Assembly: GCA_910577115.1 (NCBI GenBank)
Contig: CAJTMC010000013.1
Span: 1-64,000 of the forward strand
Direction: 5' to 3'
Source: an uncultured Lachnospiraceae bacterium
GTDB lineage: Bacteria; Bacillota; Clostridia; Lachnospirales; Lachnospiraceae
DNA length: 64,000 bases
Positions within the stretch are counted from its first letter, which is position 1. Every line of letters begins with the position of its first letter. The notes beneath the pieces were generated by a model. It was not told the origin of the DNA, searched no databases, and saw nothing but the letters and a program-made list of their open reading frames with translations. The translations under genes and the position numbers were made by a program. Below are positions 8,205-16,356 of the stretch, one piece after another.

Positions 8205-8732
8205 AGCGGCCGCTTTTTTGCAGCCATCCGTCTTGTCAATGTCACCTGCATTTAGAACACCGGGAATCAGAACCTCACCAACCATCTTCCATTTGTTCAA
8301 AGCACACATACGCTCCATGGGGATGCGAACTCCGTCCATAACTGACATATCCTCTTCCTCACAGCAGGCAATCAGCGCACACTCTTTTCCGGAAATATCT
8401 TTACCACCTACCACGAAAGAGAAAATTCGGTCAATAACCCCTTTAATCTGTGCAGGGATAGAATACCAATAAACCGGCATAGTGAACACAAGGGCATCTG
8501 CTTCCAAAATAGCTGGCGCTATCGTATTGAAGTCATCATCAAAGGTGCAGGCTTTCCCTGTGGAAAAGCAGGTTTCACAGGCATGGCATCCGCCCACTTT
8601 TTTCAACGCGGCATCAAAACGGGTAACTGTATGCCCTTTCCCCTCAGCAGCCTTGATAAACGCATCCGTCATGGCAAAGCTATTGCCATTTTTACGCGGG
8701 CTTCCTGTAATAACAACAATTTTCTTACTCAT
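8187..8732 (-). CDS. NAD(P)H-dependent FMN reductase / flavodoxin-fold oxidoreductase
   Basis: Protein of 181 residues with the flavodoxin-like fold. It has an FMN phosphate-binding loop GSPRKNGNSF (about 10-19), a CHACETCFSTGKAC cysteine cluster (about 49-62) and the flavin-contacting PVYWYSIPAQIKGVIDR segment (about 85-101). The cysteine pattern resembles iron-sulfur flavoproteins, but spacing differs, so a cluster is only possible. It has an AAGGAGG site, and its ATG overlaps the stop of the broken MATE gene by 8 bases, showing former translational coupling. The cytoplasmic role is probably reduction of flavins, quinones or xenobiotics. Confidence 0.88.
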   Translation of the reverse strand: MSKKIVVITGSPRKNGNSFAMTDAFIKAAEGKGHTVTRFDAALKKVGGCHACETCFSTGKACTFDDDFNTIAPAILEADALVFTMPVYWYSIPAQIKGVIDRIFSFVVGGKDISGKECALIACCEEEDMSVMDGVRIPMERMCALNKWKMVGEVLIPGVLNAGDIDKTDGCKKAAALADEI

Positions 8733-9931
8733 ACAACGATTCCTCCTTTAATCTTTCTTTATACGCATCGATATTTTCCGGCACATCCACAAGTTCCGGC
8801 AGCACCTGGCAGTGTATCTCCTCACTTGCAGCCGATACAGTATCGGAATAGGACGATGGATAATGCTTTTTTTGTCTGACTTTCTTTTCTTTACCCAATT
8901 CACACCTTATTCCGGGATCAATCACACCCCAAAACAATATCAGGCTAAATATTGCTCCCACCGCATCTGACATCGTCCCTGCATAAAAAACATATCGTAT
9001 ATCCAGAAACAACGGCAGAATACAAAGGCATATCATATATACAATTTTACGGAACAATGACAGCGGAAGCGCATATTTGACCTTTCCCATTGCAGTCAGA
9101 CCATCCACCAGAGCATACTGTACTGCAATACCCAATAATGCAATCGTATACATACGGATACTGCCCGCCGCCAACTGTATTGTGTTTATCTCCTTCAGAA
9201 AAAATCCTGCAAATACCTCCGGTAATACCTGCACTGTAATTCCCAACGCTCCGATATATACTCCGCATAATAAAAATACATAAAGAAAAGCCTGCCGAAT
9301 CTTTGCATAATTTCTGGCCCCGTAGTGAAAACTGAATATCGTTCCACATCCTGTTGTAATCCCCTGCGCCGGGCAGGCTACTATCGTCATAAAACTCTGG
9401 ATAACTGCAGCACAGGTAATCAATGTATCCCCTTGTGAATCCCCTCCATGCCAGAATAAACTGGTTCAACCCACACCCAAGAAGCGATGCAAAAGTCCCA
9501 CAAACATATATTGTAAAATAAGTTTCTGCATAGGGATACATATTTCTACTGCTGCCCAACAGGTATAAAATTTTTTCACGGTTGAGTAAGAGCAGAGGTG
9601 TTACTACCGCCGATATGGTCAGGAGCATAAAAAAGGCATTTCCAATAATATCCTGCGCCCTACGTTCCTCTTTCTGTCCAAGGCTGATGCTCATATAAGA
9701 AGCCCCGCCAATCCCTACCATAAATGCAAACGCTGTCAGTGCTGTCAATGCAGGCGCGCAGACACCGATGCCGGCAAGAGAAAGACTTCCTGTTTCTGGT
9801 ATCTTACCAATAAAAATGCGGTCTACAATGTTATATAAAATATTAAAAAGCTGGCCGAACATCGCAGGAATCCCTAAATGGATGACCAAACGGCATACAG
9901 GGGTTCCCTCCAGCAATTCCTGTGTGGTTTT
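8725..9931 (-). pseudogene. MATE-family efflux pump with internal deletion and frameshift
   Basis: Two frames together make a MATE multidrug/Na+ antiporter. The N-terminal half (9931 to about 9465) reads QELLEGTPVCRLVIHLGIPA and continues to GCGLNQFILA. The C-terminal half (about 9450 to 8725) resumes in another frame at GGDSQGDTLITCAAVIQSF. About 110 residues of the middle (the segment between GLNQFIL and YGGD in intact homologues) are missing at the junction near 9455. The native start codon is also gone: homology begins directly after the stop of the 81-codon upstream ORF. The gene cannot make a working transporter. Confidence 0.85.
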
Positions 9932-10175
9932 AAGTCCAGAAAGTCAGATTGGCGTGGCGCAGAATTTCTTTGTATCCCGGCACGCATTCGTCATGAGAAT
10001 ATGCCACAATTTGATTGACCGGATATCCACTGGAAAGCAAATAATCCAATTCCTCATGGGATAGATTATCTAATGCATATGTGGTTGTTTTTGTATCACA
10101 ATCAAATACATCTGCATTTTCATCCTGTTTCTTGTAATAGACTTTCTTCAAAATCTTAAATAATCTGTTATCCAT
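9930..10175 (-). CDS. Small uncharacterised protein, perhaps truncated
   Basis: 81 codons from an ATG at 10175 without a convincing ribosome site, starting 18 bases after the P-loop kinase. It contains LSHEELDYLLSSGYPVNQIV and HDECVPGYKEILRH and looks like a genuine helical protein. Its stop lies exactly at the point where the MATE homology begins, so the last residues (ANLTFWT) may be the product of a deletion that joined two genes. I do not recognise the family. Confidence 0.45.
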   Translation of the reverse strand: MDNRLFKILKKVYYKKQDENADVFDCDTKTTTYALDNLSHEELDYLLSSGYPVNQIVAYSHDECVPGYKEILRHANLTFWT

Positions 10176-10193
10176 CTTTGCTTATTCATCTTT

Positions 10194-10694
10194 TTACAGA
10201 ATCAAAATTGAACGCATTACCATATCCGCTATTCTATTGACTGTCAAACCACTTGTATCAATACAATTCTTCAAAGATGAAAAAAACGATAAGGATTTTA
10301 AACTTACTTCAAGCCACTCATTTGTTCTCCATTCACAAATTTTATCATTTTCCCATCTGTTTACCAAAGTATTTTTATCGCATACCAAAGTAAAACTTTT
10401 AGCTTCTAATTCCATATCAGAAATACCATCAACAACTTTTTGATAAACCCACTGTTCATCCATCAACCATACCAATACAATCATTTTGCATATGGAACAT
10501 TTCCTATAGTTATCAATCAGATGTAGAATATTATCTATAGCCATTGTTTTGGTTTCTCGATTTCCTACAAACGGATGAATATCCAAACACCAATCTCCAT
10601 CAATAAAAGCCGTTCCAGTATATTTCTCAGCAATATATTTTCCGACTGTTGTTTTTCCCACTCCCATAGGACCATTTATAATTATCACTTTCAT
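10194..10694 (-). CDS. P-loop nucleotide kinase-like protein
   Basis: Protein of 166 residues with a Walker A motif GPMGVGKTT (residues 8-16) at the end of the first beta strand, followed by a D-x-D motif in FIDGDWCLDIHPF. This is the layout of small AAA_33/shikimate-kinase-like P-loop kinases. It has an AGGAG site. Substrate could be a nucleoside, a small alcohol or an antibiotic; the sequence does not decide. It begins the minus-strand cluster that leads into the broken MATE gene. It is more AT-rich than the neighbours and may have been acquired. Confidence 0.75.
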   Translation of the reverse strand: MKVIIINGPMGVGKTTVGKYIAEKYTGTAFIDGDWCLDIHPFVGNRETKTMAIDNILHLIDNYRKCSICKMIVLVWLMDEQWVYQKVVDGISDMELEAKSFTLVCDKNTLVNRWENDKICEWRTNEWLEVSLKSLSFFSSLKNCIDTSGLTVNRIADMVMRSILIL

Positions 10695-10794
10695 ACGGTA
10701 TCTCCTGCAATATTATCTATTTTACGAAATCAACCTTTCGTCCGGTAATGCGTCAAAAAATCCTGATTTGATGGAGAAACTGATAAATCAGAAT

Positions 10795-11178
10795 CTATAA
10801 TTCCTGCCACTGAATGCAGGTTGGTCTTTCATAAGTATTTAAAAATTCCCGAATACAGGAAAACGCATCGTTTAAAGCAATAACTGCATCGGCATCGGGC
10901 TTCCATTCGTCCCCTTCTGCAATAAAAGTAACTTCTTTTTCATTTTTATCATTATAGGACAACCACATTTCGCCTGCGTCATTTTGAAAAAAATTAACGG
11001 CAGCGTATTCCCCGTTGATACAGACCGCGATACAGGGATACGGCTGCTCTCCGCTAATCCATAGATCGTTTTTGTTCTGTGGCGCTGTCCGTATAAATTC
11101 GATTATATCATCTGCTGATTGAAACGTAAAATCTCCGCTTTTTGTGCTGATTATTCCTATTCCCATATCTTTTTCCAC
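10795..11178 (-). CDS. Imm1-like immunity protein
   Basis: About 127 residues. The pattern CINGEYAAVNFF, then EMWLSYND, then VTFIAEGDEWKPDADAVI and the C-terminal signature IREFLNTYERPTCIQWQEL fits the Imm1 family, which protects cells from contact-dependent or polymorphic toxins. The track start is a GTG at 11178; an ATG at 11166 (MGIGIISTKSG) is equally likely, as neither has a strong ribosome site. No toxin gene is visible nearby, so this would be an orphan immunity gene, as is common in toxin-exposed gut bacteria. Confidence 0.7.
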   Translation of the reverse strand: MEKDMGIGIISTKSGDFTFQSADDIIEFIRTAPQNKNDLWISGEQPYPCIAVCINGEYAAVNFFQNDAGEMWLSYNDKNEKEVTFIAEGDEWKPDADAVIALNDAFSCIREFLNTYERPTCIQWQEL

Positions 11179-11229
11179 ACCCTTTGATTTATCATTTTAA
11201 TTATAATCTATTTCCAATAAGTACACAAT

Positions 11230-11424
11230 ATCGAAAAGACATATGCAAGCCTGCCGAAAATCGGAACAGCAAATGCATATAAAATAAGCAAGGAATCCGG
11301 AATACCAAGAGCAAGGATTTATGATGTTTTGGAATTCATTACAAAAATTGGACTTGCTATGGTAGAGGAAAGCAGTGAAAATGTAAAAATTTATACGCCT
11401 GTGCCAAGCAAAGAGTGGCGATAA
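11230..11424 (+). pseudogene. TrmB-like regulator fragment
   Basis: An open stretch without any start codon encodes IEKTYASLPKIGTANAYKIS, then ESGIPRARIYDVLEFITKIG and KIYTPVPSKEWR before the stop at 11424. This is the winged-helix DNA-binding domain of TrmB-like regulators (usual pattern: SGIPR-x-x-iY-x-vL-x-x-L). The N-terminus and the effector-binding C-terminal domain are both missing. Confidence 0.65.
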
Positions 11425-11507
11425 TCTTTTCGGAATGAAAACCGCTTATTTGGGAAGTCTATGTATATCGCAAATAACATATTCATCTCAAATACGGAGG
11501 TAGCGCC

Positions 11508-12074
11508 ATGTACGGAATTGATTTGTTAAGGAAAGAACACCTAAACATTATAGCCTTTACCGAGCACTTAAAAAACTGCTGCTGCGCCATTCTTGAGGGT
11601 GCAGACGTAAATGTTTTGGAATTTAAGGAATGCATTGACTTTGCGCGGTTCTACGCAGACAAGCACCACCATGGAAAAGAAGAACAAATCCTGTTTCGCT
11701 ATCTGCTTGAAAACCCCGGTTCCGCCACCGAAAAGCTGATACGAAACGGAATGTTTGTCGAACATGACTTAGGGCGTTTTCACATTACAGAGCTGGAAAA
11801 CGCCCTCAAACAATACACCGACATGCCGCACACAAAAAACAAACTGAACATCATTACCCACGCCGCCGCATATGCGGATTTGTTACAGCGTCATATCCAA
11901 AAAGAAGACAATGTCTGTTATACCTATGCATTAAGAATGCTGTCAAATGCCGATAAAACCCAAATTGACGAACAAACAAGAGCTTTTGAAGAAAAAGCGC
12001 AGCAAAGCGGCATACAGAAAAAATACCTTTCATGGTTGGACGCACGTAACTATGGACAGCGGGAATCAAAATGA
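11508..12074 (+). CDS. Hemerythrin domain protein
   Basis: Protein of 188 residues with the four-helix hemerythrin pattern. The likely di-iron ligands are His10 (RKEHLNI), the His cluster in YADKHHHGKEEQILF (His/Glu about 53-59), His in VEHDLGRFH and the terminal HIQKEDNVCY (His and Asp about 137-141). The start has an ACGGAGG site. It is cytoplasmic and short. Family members sense or buffer oxygen or NO, or protect iron. It is monocistronic as far as I can see, in tail-to-tail arrangement with the next gene. Confidence 0.9.
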   Translation: MYGIDLLRKEHLNIIAFTEHLKNCCCAILEGADVNVLEFKECIDFARFYADKHHHGKEEQILFRYLLENPGSATEKLIRNGMFVEHDLGRFHITELENALKQYTDMPHTKNKLNIITHAAAYADLLQRHIQKEDNVCYTYALRMLSNADKTQIDEQTRAFEEKAQQSGIQKKYLSWLDARNYGQRESK

Positions 12075-12165
12075 TTTGACAATAACGTTCTGCACAAAGC
12101 AACCGGATAAAAATATCTTAGTAAAGATGACGCGGCTTATAGCGAAAATGATTGCATTTTCCCGT

Positions 12166-12936
12166 TCATTTAAGTCTTTGCAGCTTTTGGCGCATGCACC
12201 AGTAAATAACGGCGCCGGCGGGAAGCGCAGCGACAAAACTCCTGCCGCCGTTGCTGTAAATTTTAAAAGCCGACATGGCAAGCAAGAATACGCCTCCGCC
12301 TATATGGAAATTGCCGGGCACAAGCTGCATTTGCATGTACAAAAAGACACAAGCTGCCAGCAGCCACACACCGAACAATCTGGGACGCTTCCGAAGGATA
12401 TCAACAACTGTGACAATCACAAAGAGATAGGACAGGATGCAAAAGATTAGCATGCCCCATTGAAATGCGGAATTTGCACCGGCAGTCGTGAAGCCTCCGC
12501 TGACCAGTACCGGCTCGGCTCCGGCGACGAGATTAAAGCGTGACAGCCCGTCTCCGTTATCGTCAGACAGACGGGTAAGGGTAATGGTGTAGGAATTATC
12601 TTGGGTGTAAATGTAGTACTGCGCCTGACAAGTAAGGGAAACTTTGGAATTGTTAAAATTTTTATTGGTGTTGATAGAACAAAGCTTCATGGTGTAATCG
12701 TCGGATTTTTCCCAAATTGTCCGAAGGGTTTCATAAGACGCATCAAATTCCTCCCGCGTGACAGCGTCCGGATACATAGACAGAAAAATTTTGTCGGCAT
12801 CGTCCTCATTCAGGGCATCAATCAAATTCGCCACTTCCTGCTCCATGCGCTCGTCCTTGAGCAAGTCGGCGCAGCCCGACAGAAAACAGCACAACAGAAT
12901 GGAAAGAAGCAGCATTACGACACTTGACTTTTTCAT
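12166..12936 (-). CDS. Lipoprotein with C-terminal membrane helices
   Basis: Protein of 256 residues. The start at 12936 has AAGGAGG 7 bases upstream; earlier in-frame codons have none. The N-terminal lipoprotein signal ends at LSGC (Cys about 21). A roughly 130-residue extracytoplasmic domain of DUF4019/DUF3887-like style (VANLIDALNEDDADKIFLSM) follows. Three hydrophobic segments then fill about 165-245, and the tail is basic. A lipid anchor plus transmembrane helices in one protein is unusual but seen in Clostridia. The function is unknown. Confidence 0.7.
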   Translation of the reverse strand: MKKSSVVMLLLSILLCCFLSGCADLLKDERMEQEVANLIDALNEDDADKIFLSMYPDAVTREEFDASYETLRTIWEKSDDYTMKLCSINTNKNFNNSKVSLTCQAQYYIYTQDNSYTITLTRLSDDNGDGLSRFNLVAGAEPVLVSGGFTTAGANSAFQWGMLIFCILSYLFVIVTVVDILRKRPRLFGVWLLAACVFLYMQMQLVPGNFHIGGGVFLLAMSAFKIYSNGGRSFVAALPAGAVIYWCMRQKLQRLK

Positions 12937-13181
12937 TAGAATTCCTCCTTTAAAACAATTTGAATTTGTATAAAAAGTATAATGCATTTCACATTGATAA
13001 TGCAAGTATTTTAGAAAGCGCTTGTGAACGATACACAATTATCATATTGTAAATTTAGGGACTATGACGTAAAATAGTGGTGGATCAATTGACACACTGT
13101 GAAATGAGGATTAGAATGGGCTTGAAAACCCGACTGCGGTTAAAAACACAGACACAGAGAGGGAAATGATGGAGGATAAAT

Positions 13182-14186
13182 ATGGAGGATAAAAACGGAG
13201 TATTCAGTGGAAACACACAAGAAAATGACCAATATGGGCAGTTTGCGCCAACGGCACAGCCACCCCAAATGGCACAGCCCGGGCAGGATTACAATATTTG
13301 GCAGGGACAGCCGCAGAAACCGGATAAGAAGCCGGGTATCGCAGGGAAAATCTTTGGCGGAATTGTGTTAAGTCTGGTGATTATGGGACTGTTTGTCGGC
13401 GTGCAGTTTGTCGTGGCGATTGTGATGATGATTGGTTTGGCGTTCGGATATGCGATAGAGGCGCCCGGCGACGTATCCTATGTTACGCGTATGCTGACCG
13501 AGGCCATTGGGGACGGAGAATTTATGACGAATCTCACAGTCATCGCTACGGCGGTATCCTTAGTAGTTGCAGTATTTTTCTACTGGCTGCTGTGGGGAAG
13601 GAAAAAGACACAGGAGGACAAGCAGTATTTTCGGGAAAAGGTGTTGCGGGGAAAGGTTTTTTTGATGATTTCCGTCGCAACCGTCGGTCTGTATTTTCTT
13701 GCAATTCTGATTGCAAATATCATCGGATTTGTAAGTCCTGACACGATGGAAGAGTATAATAAAATGATGGATATGGCGCTTGGCGGAAATGTTTTTATGG
13801 CAATGCTTGCAGCAGTGCTGCTGGCGCCCATTTCGGAAGAGTGCATTATGAGAGGAATGATTTTCCAAAACTTAAAAAAATACTTTTCCGCTCCGGCAGC
13901 GATTGTGATACAGGCAGTGATATTCGGCATTTTCCATATGAACTGGGTGCAGGGAATCTATGTGATTCCTGTGGGACTTGCACTGGGATTTTTGGCGGAA
14001 AAGAGCAAAAGCGTGCTGCCCTGCATTTACATGCATATGCTGAACAATTTCATGTCGATTGTGTTGGCGCTGCTGCCTGAAGTTTGTCAGACAAATCTGT
14101 TTTGCGTTGTGGTAGTGGCAGTGTGTTTGTCAGCAGTCTGGCTGATGTACAGGCAGGAGCGTGAAAGATTTGAAGACGCCGTCTGA
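13182..14186 (+). CDS. CPBP-family intramembrane metalloprotease
   Basis: Protein of 334 residues. A Pro/Gln-rich cytoplasmic N-terminus (1-50) is followed by about eight membrane helices. The catalytic motifs of the CPBP (Abi/Rce1) family are present: EECIMRG (about 223-229, EExxxR), FGIFH (about 248-252) and HMLNN (about 285-289). GGAGG at 13171 sets the start. The Q/P-rich tail resembles those of DUF4870-type Firmicutes proteins. CPBP proteases process or bind small peptides, and in Firmicutes they are often linked to bacteriocin self-immunity. No bacteriocin gene is seen here. It lies 46 bases ahead of the phosphate transporter. Confidence 0.88.
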   Translation: MEDKNGVFSGNTQENDQYGQFAPTAQPPQMAQPGQDYNIWQGQPQKPDKKPGIAGKIFGGIVLSLVIMGLFVGVQFVVAIVMMIGLAFGYAIEAPGDVSYVTRMLTEAIGDGEFMTNLTVIATAVSLVVAVFFYWLLWGRKKTQEDKQYFREKVLRGKVFLMISVATVGLYFLAILIANIIGFVSPDTMEEYNKMMDMALGGNVFMAMLAAVLLAPISEECIMRGMIFQNLKKYFSAPAAIVIQAVIFGIFHMNWVQGIYVIPVGLALGFLAEKSKSVLPCIYMHMLNNFMSIVLALLPEVCQTNLFCVVVVAVCLSAVWLMYRQERERFEDAV

Positions 14187-14232
14187 ATAATTCTTAACAA
14201 AAAAAGAAAAATGTAATAGAGAGGAGATGTAT

Positions 14233-16002
14233 ATGGACTTTTTCTTTGATTTACTGAAAATGATAGGCGGATTGGCGCTCTTTTTATACGGAATGCATCT
14301 GCTGAGTGAGGGGCTTGAAAAGCTCTCCGGCGGAAAATTGGAGCGCATTTTGGAGGGCATGACGGACAGCCTGTGGAAGGCAGTGCTTTTGGGCGCTGGC
14401 GTTACGGCGGTGATTCAGTCGTCATCGGCAACGACTGTGATGGTGGTAGGCTTTGTCAACTCGGGAATTATGAAGCTCTCACAGGCAATCGGCGTTATCA
14501 TGGGTGCAAATGTCGGTACGACAATCACCTCATGGCTGCTTAGCCTGACAGGGCTTGAAGGTGACAATTTTTTTCTGAAACTGATTAAGCCGACATCTTT
14601 TTCTCCTGTGCTTGCACTGATCGGCGTTGTGTTTATCGTATTTTTGAAAAATTCAAGAAAACGGGATATCGGCGGCATTTTAGTAGGCTTTGCAATCCTG
14701 ATGACAGGAATGAGCACAATGTCCGATGCGATGGAACCGCTTAGTAAAATTGATTCGTTTACAAGACTTTTTACCTTGTTTGAAAATCCGTTCTTAGGAT
14801 TAATCATGGGTGCTGTTTTGACGGCAGTAATCCAGTCGTCATCGGCGTCCGTCGGAATTTTACAGGCGCTTTGCGCTACGGGAACCGTAACGTACGGGGC
14901 GGCTGTGCCGATTATCTTAGGGCAGAATATCGGAACGTGCGTGACGGCGATGATGTCGGGCATGGGAGCGGGAAAAAATGCAAAGCGCGCTGCAGTCATT
15001 CACCTGTTGTTTAACGTCATCGGTGTGGCGGTTTTTATGTTGGTCTTTTATGTACTCAATTTTGCACTCCGGTTTGCATTTCTGTCCGAAGCCGCAAACG
15101 GTGCAGGCATCGCATTTGTCCATACGGGCTTTAATCTTTTGGCAACGATTGTGCTGCTGCCGTTTGCAAAGCAGTTAGAACAGTTGTCGTTTGTTCTGAT
15201 TAAGCCGGACAGCGAGGAGAATGCAAGGAAAGAGGAGGACGAAATCTTTGCACGAATGGACGAGCGTCTTTTGGCGACACCGTCCTTTGCGTTAGAGCAG
15301 ACAAACTCATGCGTCTATAAAATGGCAGACTTAGTTGTGGAAAACGTCAATGAGGCGATGAGCGTTATCTTTGATTATGACAAGCAGGCTGTAAAACGGA
15401 TTGAACAGAGAGAAAAGCTGATTGACCGATATGATGATGCGGTAGGCGGATACCTTGTGAAGCTTTCGGCAAGAAATCTGACAGAGAGCGATACGATGAA
15501 GCTGAATATGCTCCTTCATGGCATCGGTGATTTGGAGCGCATTGCAGATCATGCCATGAACATCGGAGAGCTTGCCCGCAGCATGAACAAAAAAGAGCAG
15601 CATTTTTCAAACAAGGCGGCGGAAGAGCTTCAAATCTTTTCGCATGCGGTCATTGACATTGTCTGCGAAGCTGTGAGGGTATTCAAGGAAGAGGATTTGG
15701 AGCGTGCAAGGCAGATTGAGCCGTTCGAGGAAGCAATCGACCGCATTCAAAAGGATATGAAAAAACGCCATACGAAGCGCCTGAGAAAGGGAAAATGTAC
15801 GGCTGAGATGGGATTTGTGCTGTCGGATATTACGAGCAACTATGAGCGCATCGCTGACCATTGTTCGAATCTTGCAATCAGCGTTATGCAGCTTTACGAG
15901 AATGACACGTTTGCGCATGAGTATGTGGATAATTTGATGAAGGACGAGGGAAGTGCGTTTGACCAGCTTTATCAGGAGTATCTGTTAAAGTACAATATAT
16001 AG
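14233..16002 (+). CDS. Na/phosphate cotransporter with PhoU domain
   Basis: Protein of 589 residues. The first 310 residues form a NptA/YjbB-type sodium-phosphate symporter with the duplicated signature QSSSATT (about 61) and QSSSASV (about 202), each within an inverted repeat half. The C-terminal 240 residues contain a PhoU-like helical domain with two copies of the pattern ERIADHAMNIG / ERIADHCSNLA. The ATG at 14233 is preferred because AGGAG lies 7 bases away; the ATG at 14227 is too close. It probably takes up or exports phosphate, tuned by the PhoU module. Confidence 0.92.
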   Translation: MDFFFDLLKMIGGLALFLYGMHLLSEGLEKLSGGKLERILEGMTDSLWKAVLLGAGVTAVIQSSSATTVMVVGFVNSGIMKLSQAIGVIMGANVGTTITSWLLSLTGLEGDNFFLKLIKPTSFSPVLALIGVVFIVFLKNSRKRDIGGILVGFAILMTGMSTMSDAMEPLSKIDSFTRLFTLFENPFLGLIMGAVLTAVIQSSSASVGILQALCATGTVTYGAAVPIILGQNIGTCVTAMMSGMGAGKNAKRAAVIHLLFNVIGVAVFMLVFYVLNFALRFAFLSEAANGAGIAFVHTGFNLLATIVLLPFAKQLEQLSFVLIKPDSEENARKEEDEIFARMDERLLATPSFALEQTNSCVYKMADLVVENVNEAMSVIFDYDKQAVKRIEQREKLIDRYDDAVGGYLVKLSARNLTESDTMKLNMLLHGIGDLERIADHAMNIGELARSMNKKEQHFSNKAAEELQIFSHAVIDIVCEAVRVFKEEDLERARQIEPFEEAIDRIQKDMKKRHTKRLRKGKCTAEMGFVLSDITSNYERIADHCSNLAISVMQLYENDTFAHEYVDNLMKDEGSAFDQLYQEYLLKYNI

Positions 16003-16342
16003 GTCGGAAAGTGGTTTATACAGCATGAATGTACAATGGAATATCGCATGTTGTGCGCTATAACGCACATAAAATGCCTGAAATAGTACTGAAAATTGTG
16101 ATTTCTGACGATTAATTTTAGCAAAATCCACAAAATTAATCATCGAAGCAACTTTTTGTTGTACTGGAAAAATTTTTCTACTATAATATGAGTGTTGAGT
16201 TTAACGCATTAGAGTGTTGAAACAAGAAAGAAAAAGAGATTTATGGATAACCATTTAGGAGGAAAATCCTGCACAACTTGTCTGGCATTGTTCCATGCAA
16301 GGACAGCCGCATTTTCCTTCGGAAAACAAGGAGGATTTACAG
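16003..16342 (+). promoter_or_regulatory. gdhA promoter and leader
   Basis: Promoter TTGTAC (16159-16164), 17-base spacer, TATAAT (16182-16187). Two direct repeats GAGTGTTGA follow (16190-16198 and 16212-16220), then a 37-codon upstream ORF (16243-16356). AAATCCT (16264-16270) can pair with AGGATTT (16332-16338), which includes the end of the gdhA ribosome site, and a small hairpin TTTTCC/GGAAAA lies between them. The first half (16003-16140) has no visible gene. Confidence 0.6.
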
Positions 16343-16356
16343 ATGTCTTACGTTGA
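16243..16356 (+). CDS. Possible 37-residue leader peptide overlapping gdhA start
   Basis: ATG at 16243 opens 37 codons (MDNHLGGKSCTTCLALFHAR, then TAAFSFGKQGGFTDVLR) and ends with TGA at 16354-16356, 14 bases inside gdhA in another frame. The upstream purine run AAAGAAAAAGAG is a weak ribosome site. The gdhA ribosome site lies inside the ORF, so translating ribosomes could unmask or block it. No known attenuator peptide pattern is evident, and it could be a chance ORF. Confidence 0.35.
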   Translation: MDNHLGGKSCTTCLALFHARTAAFSFGKQGGFTDVLR

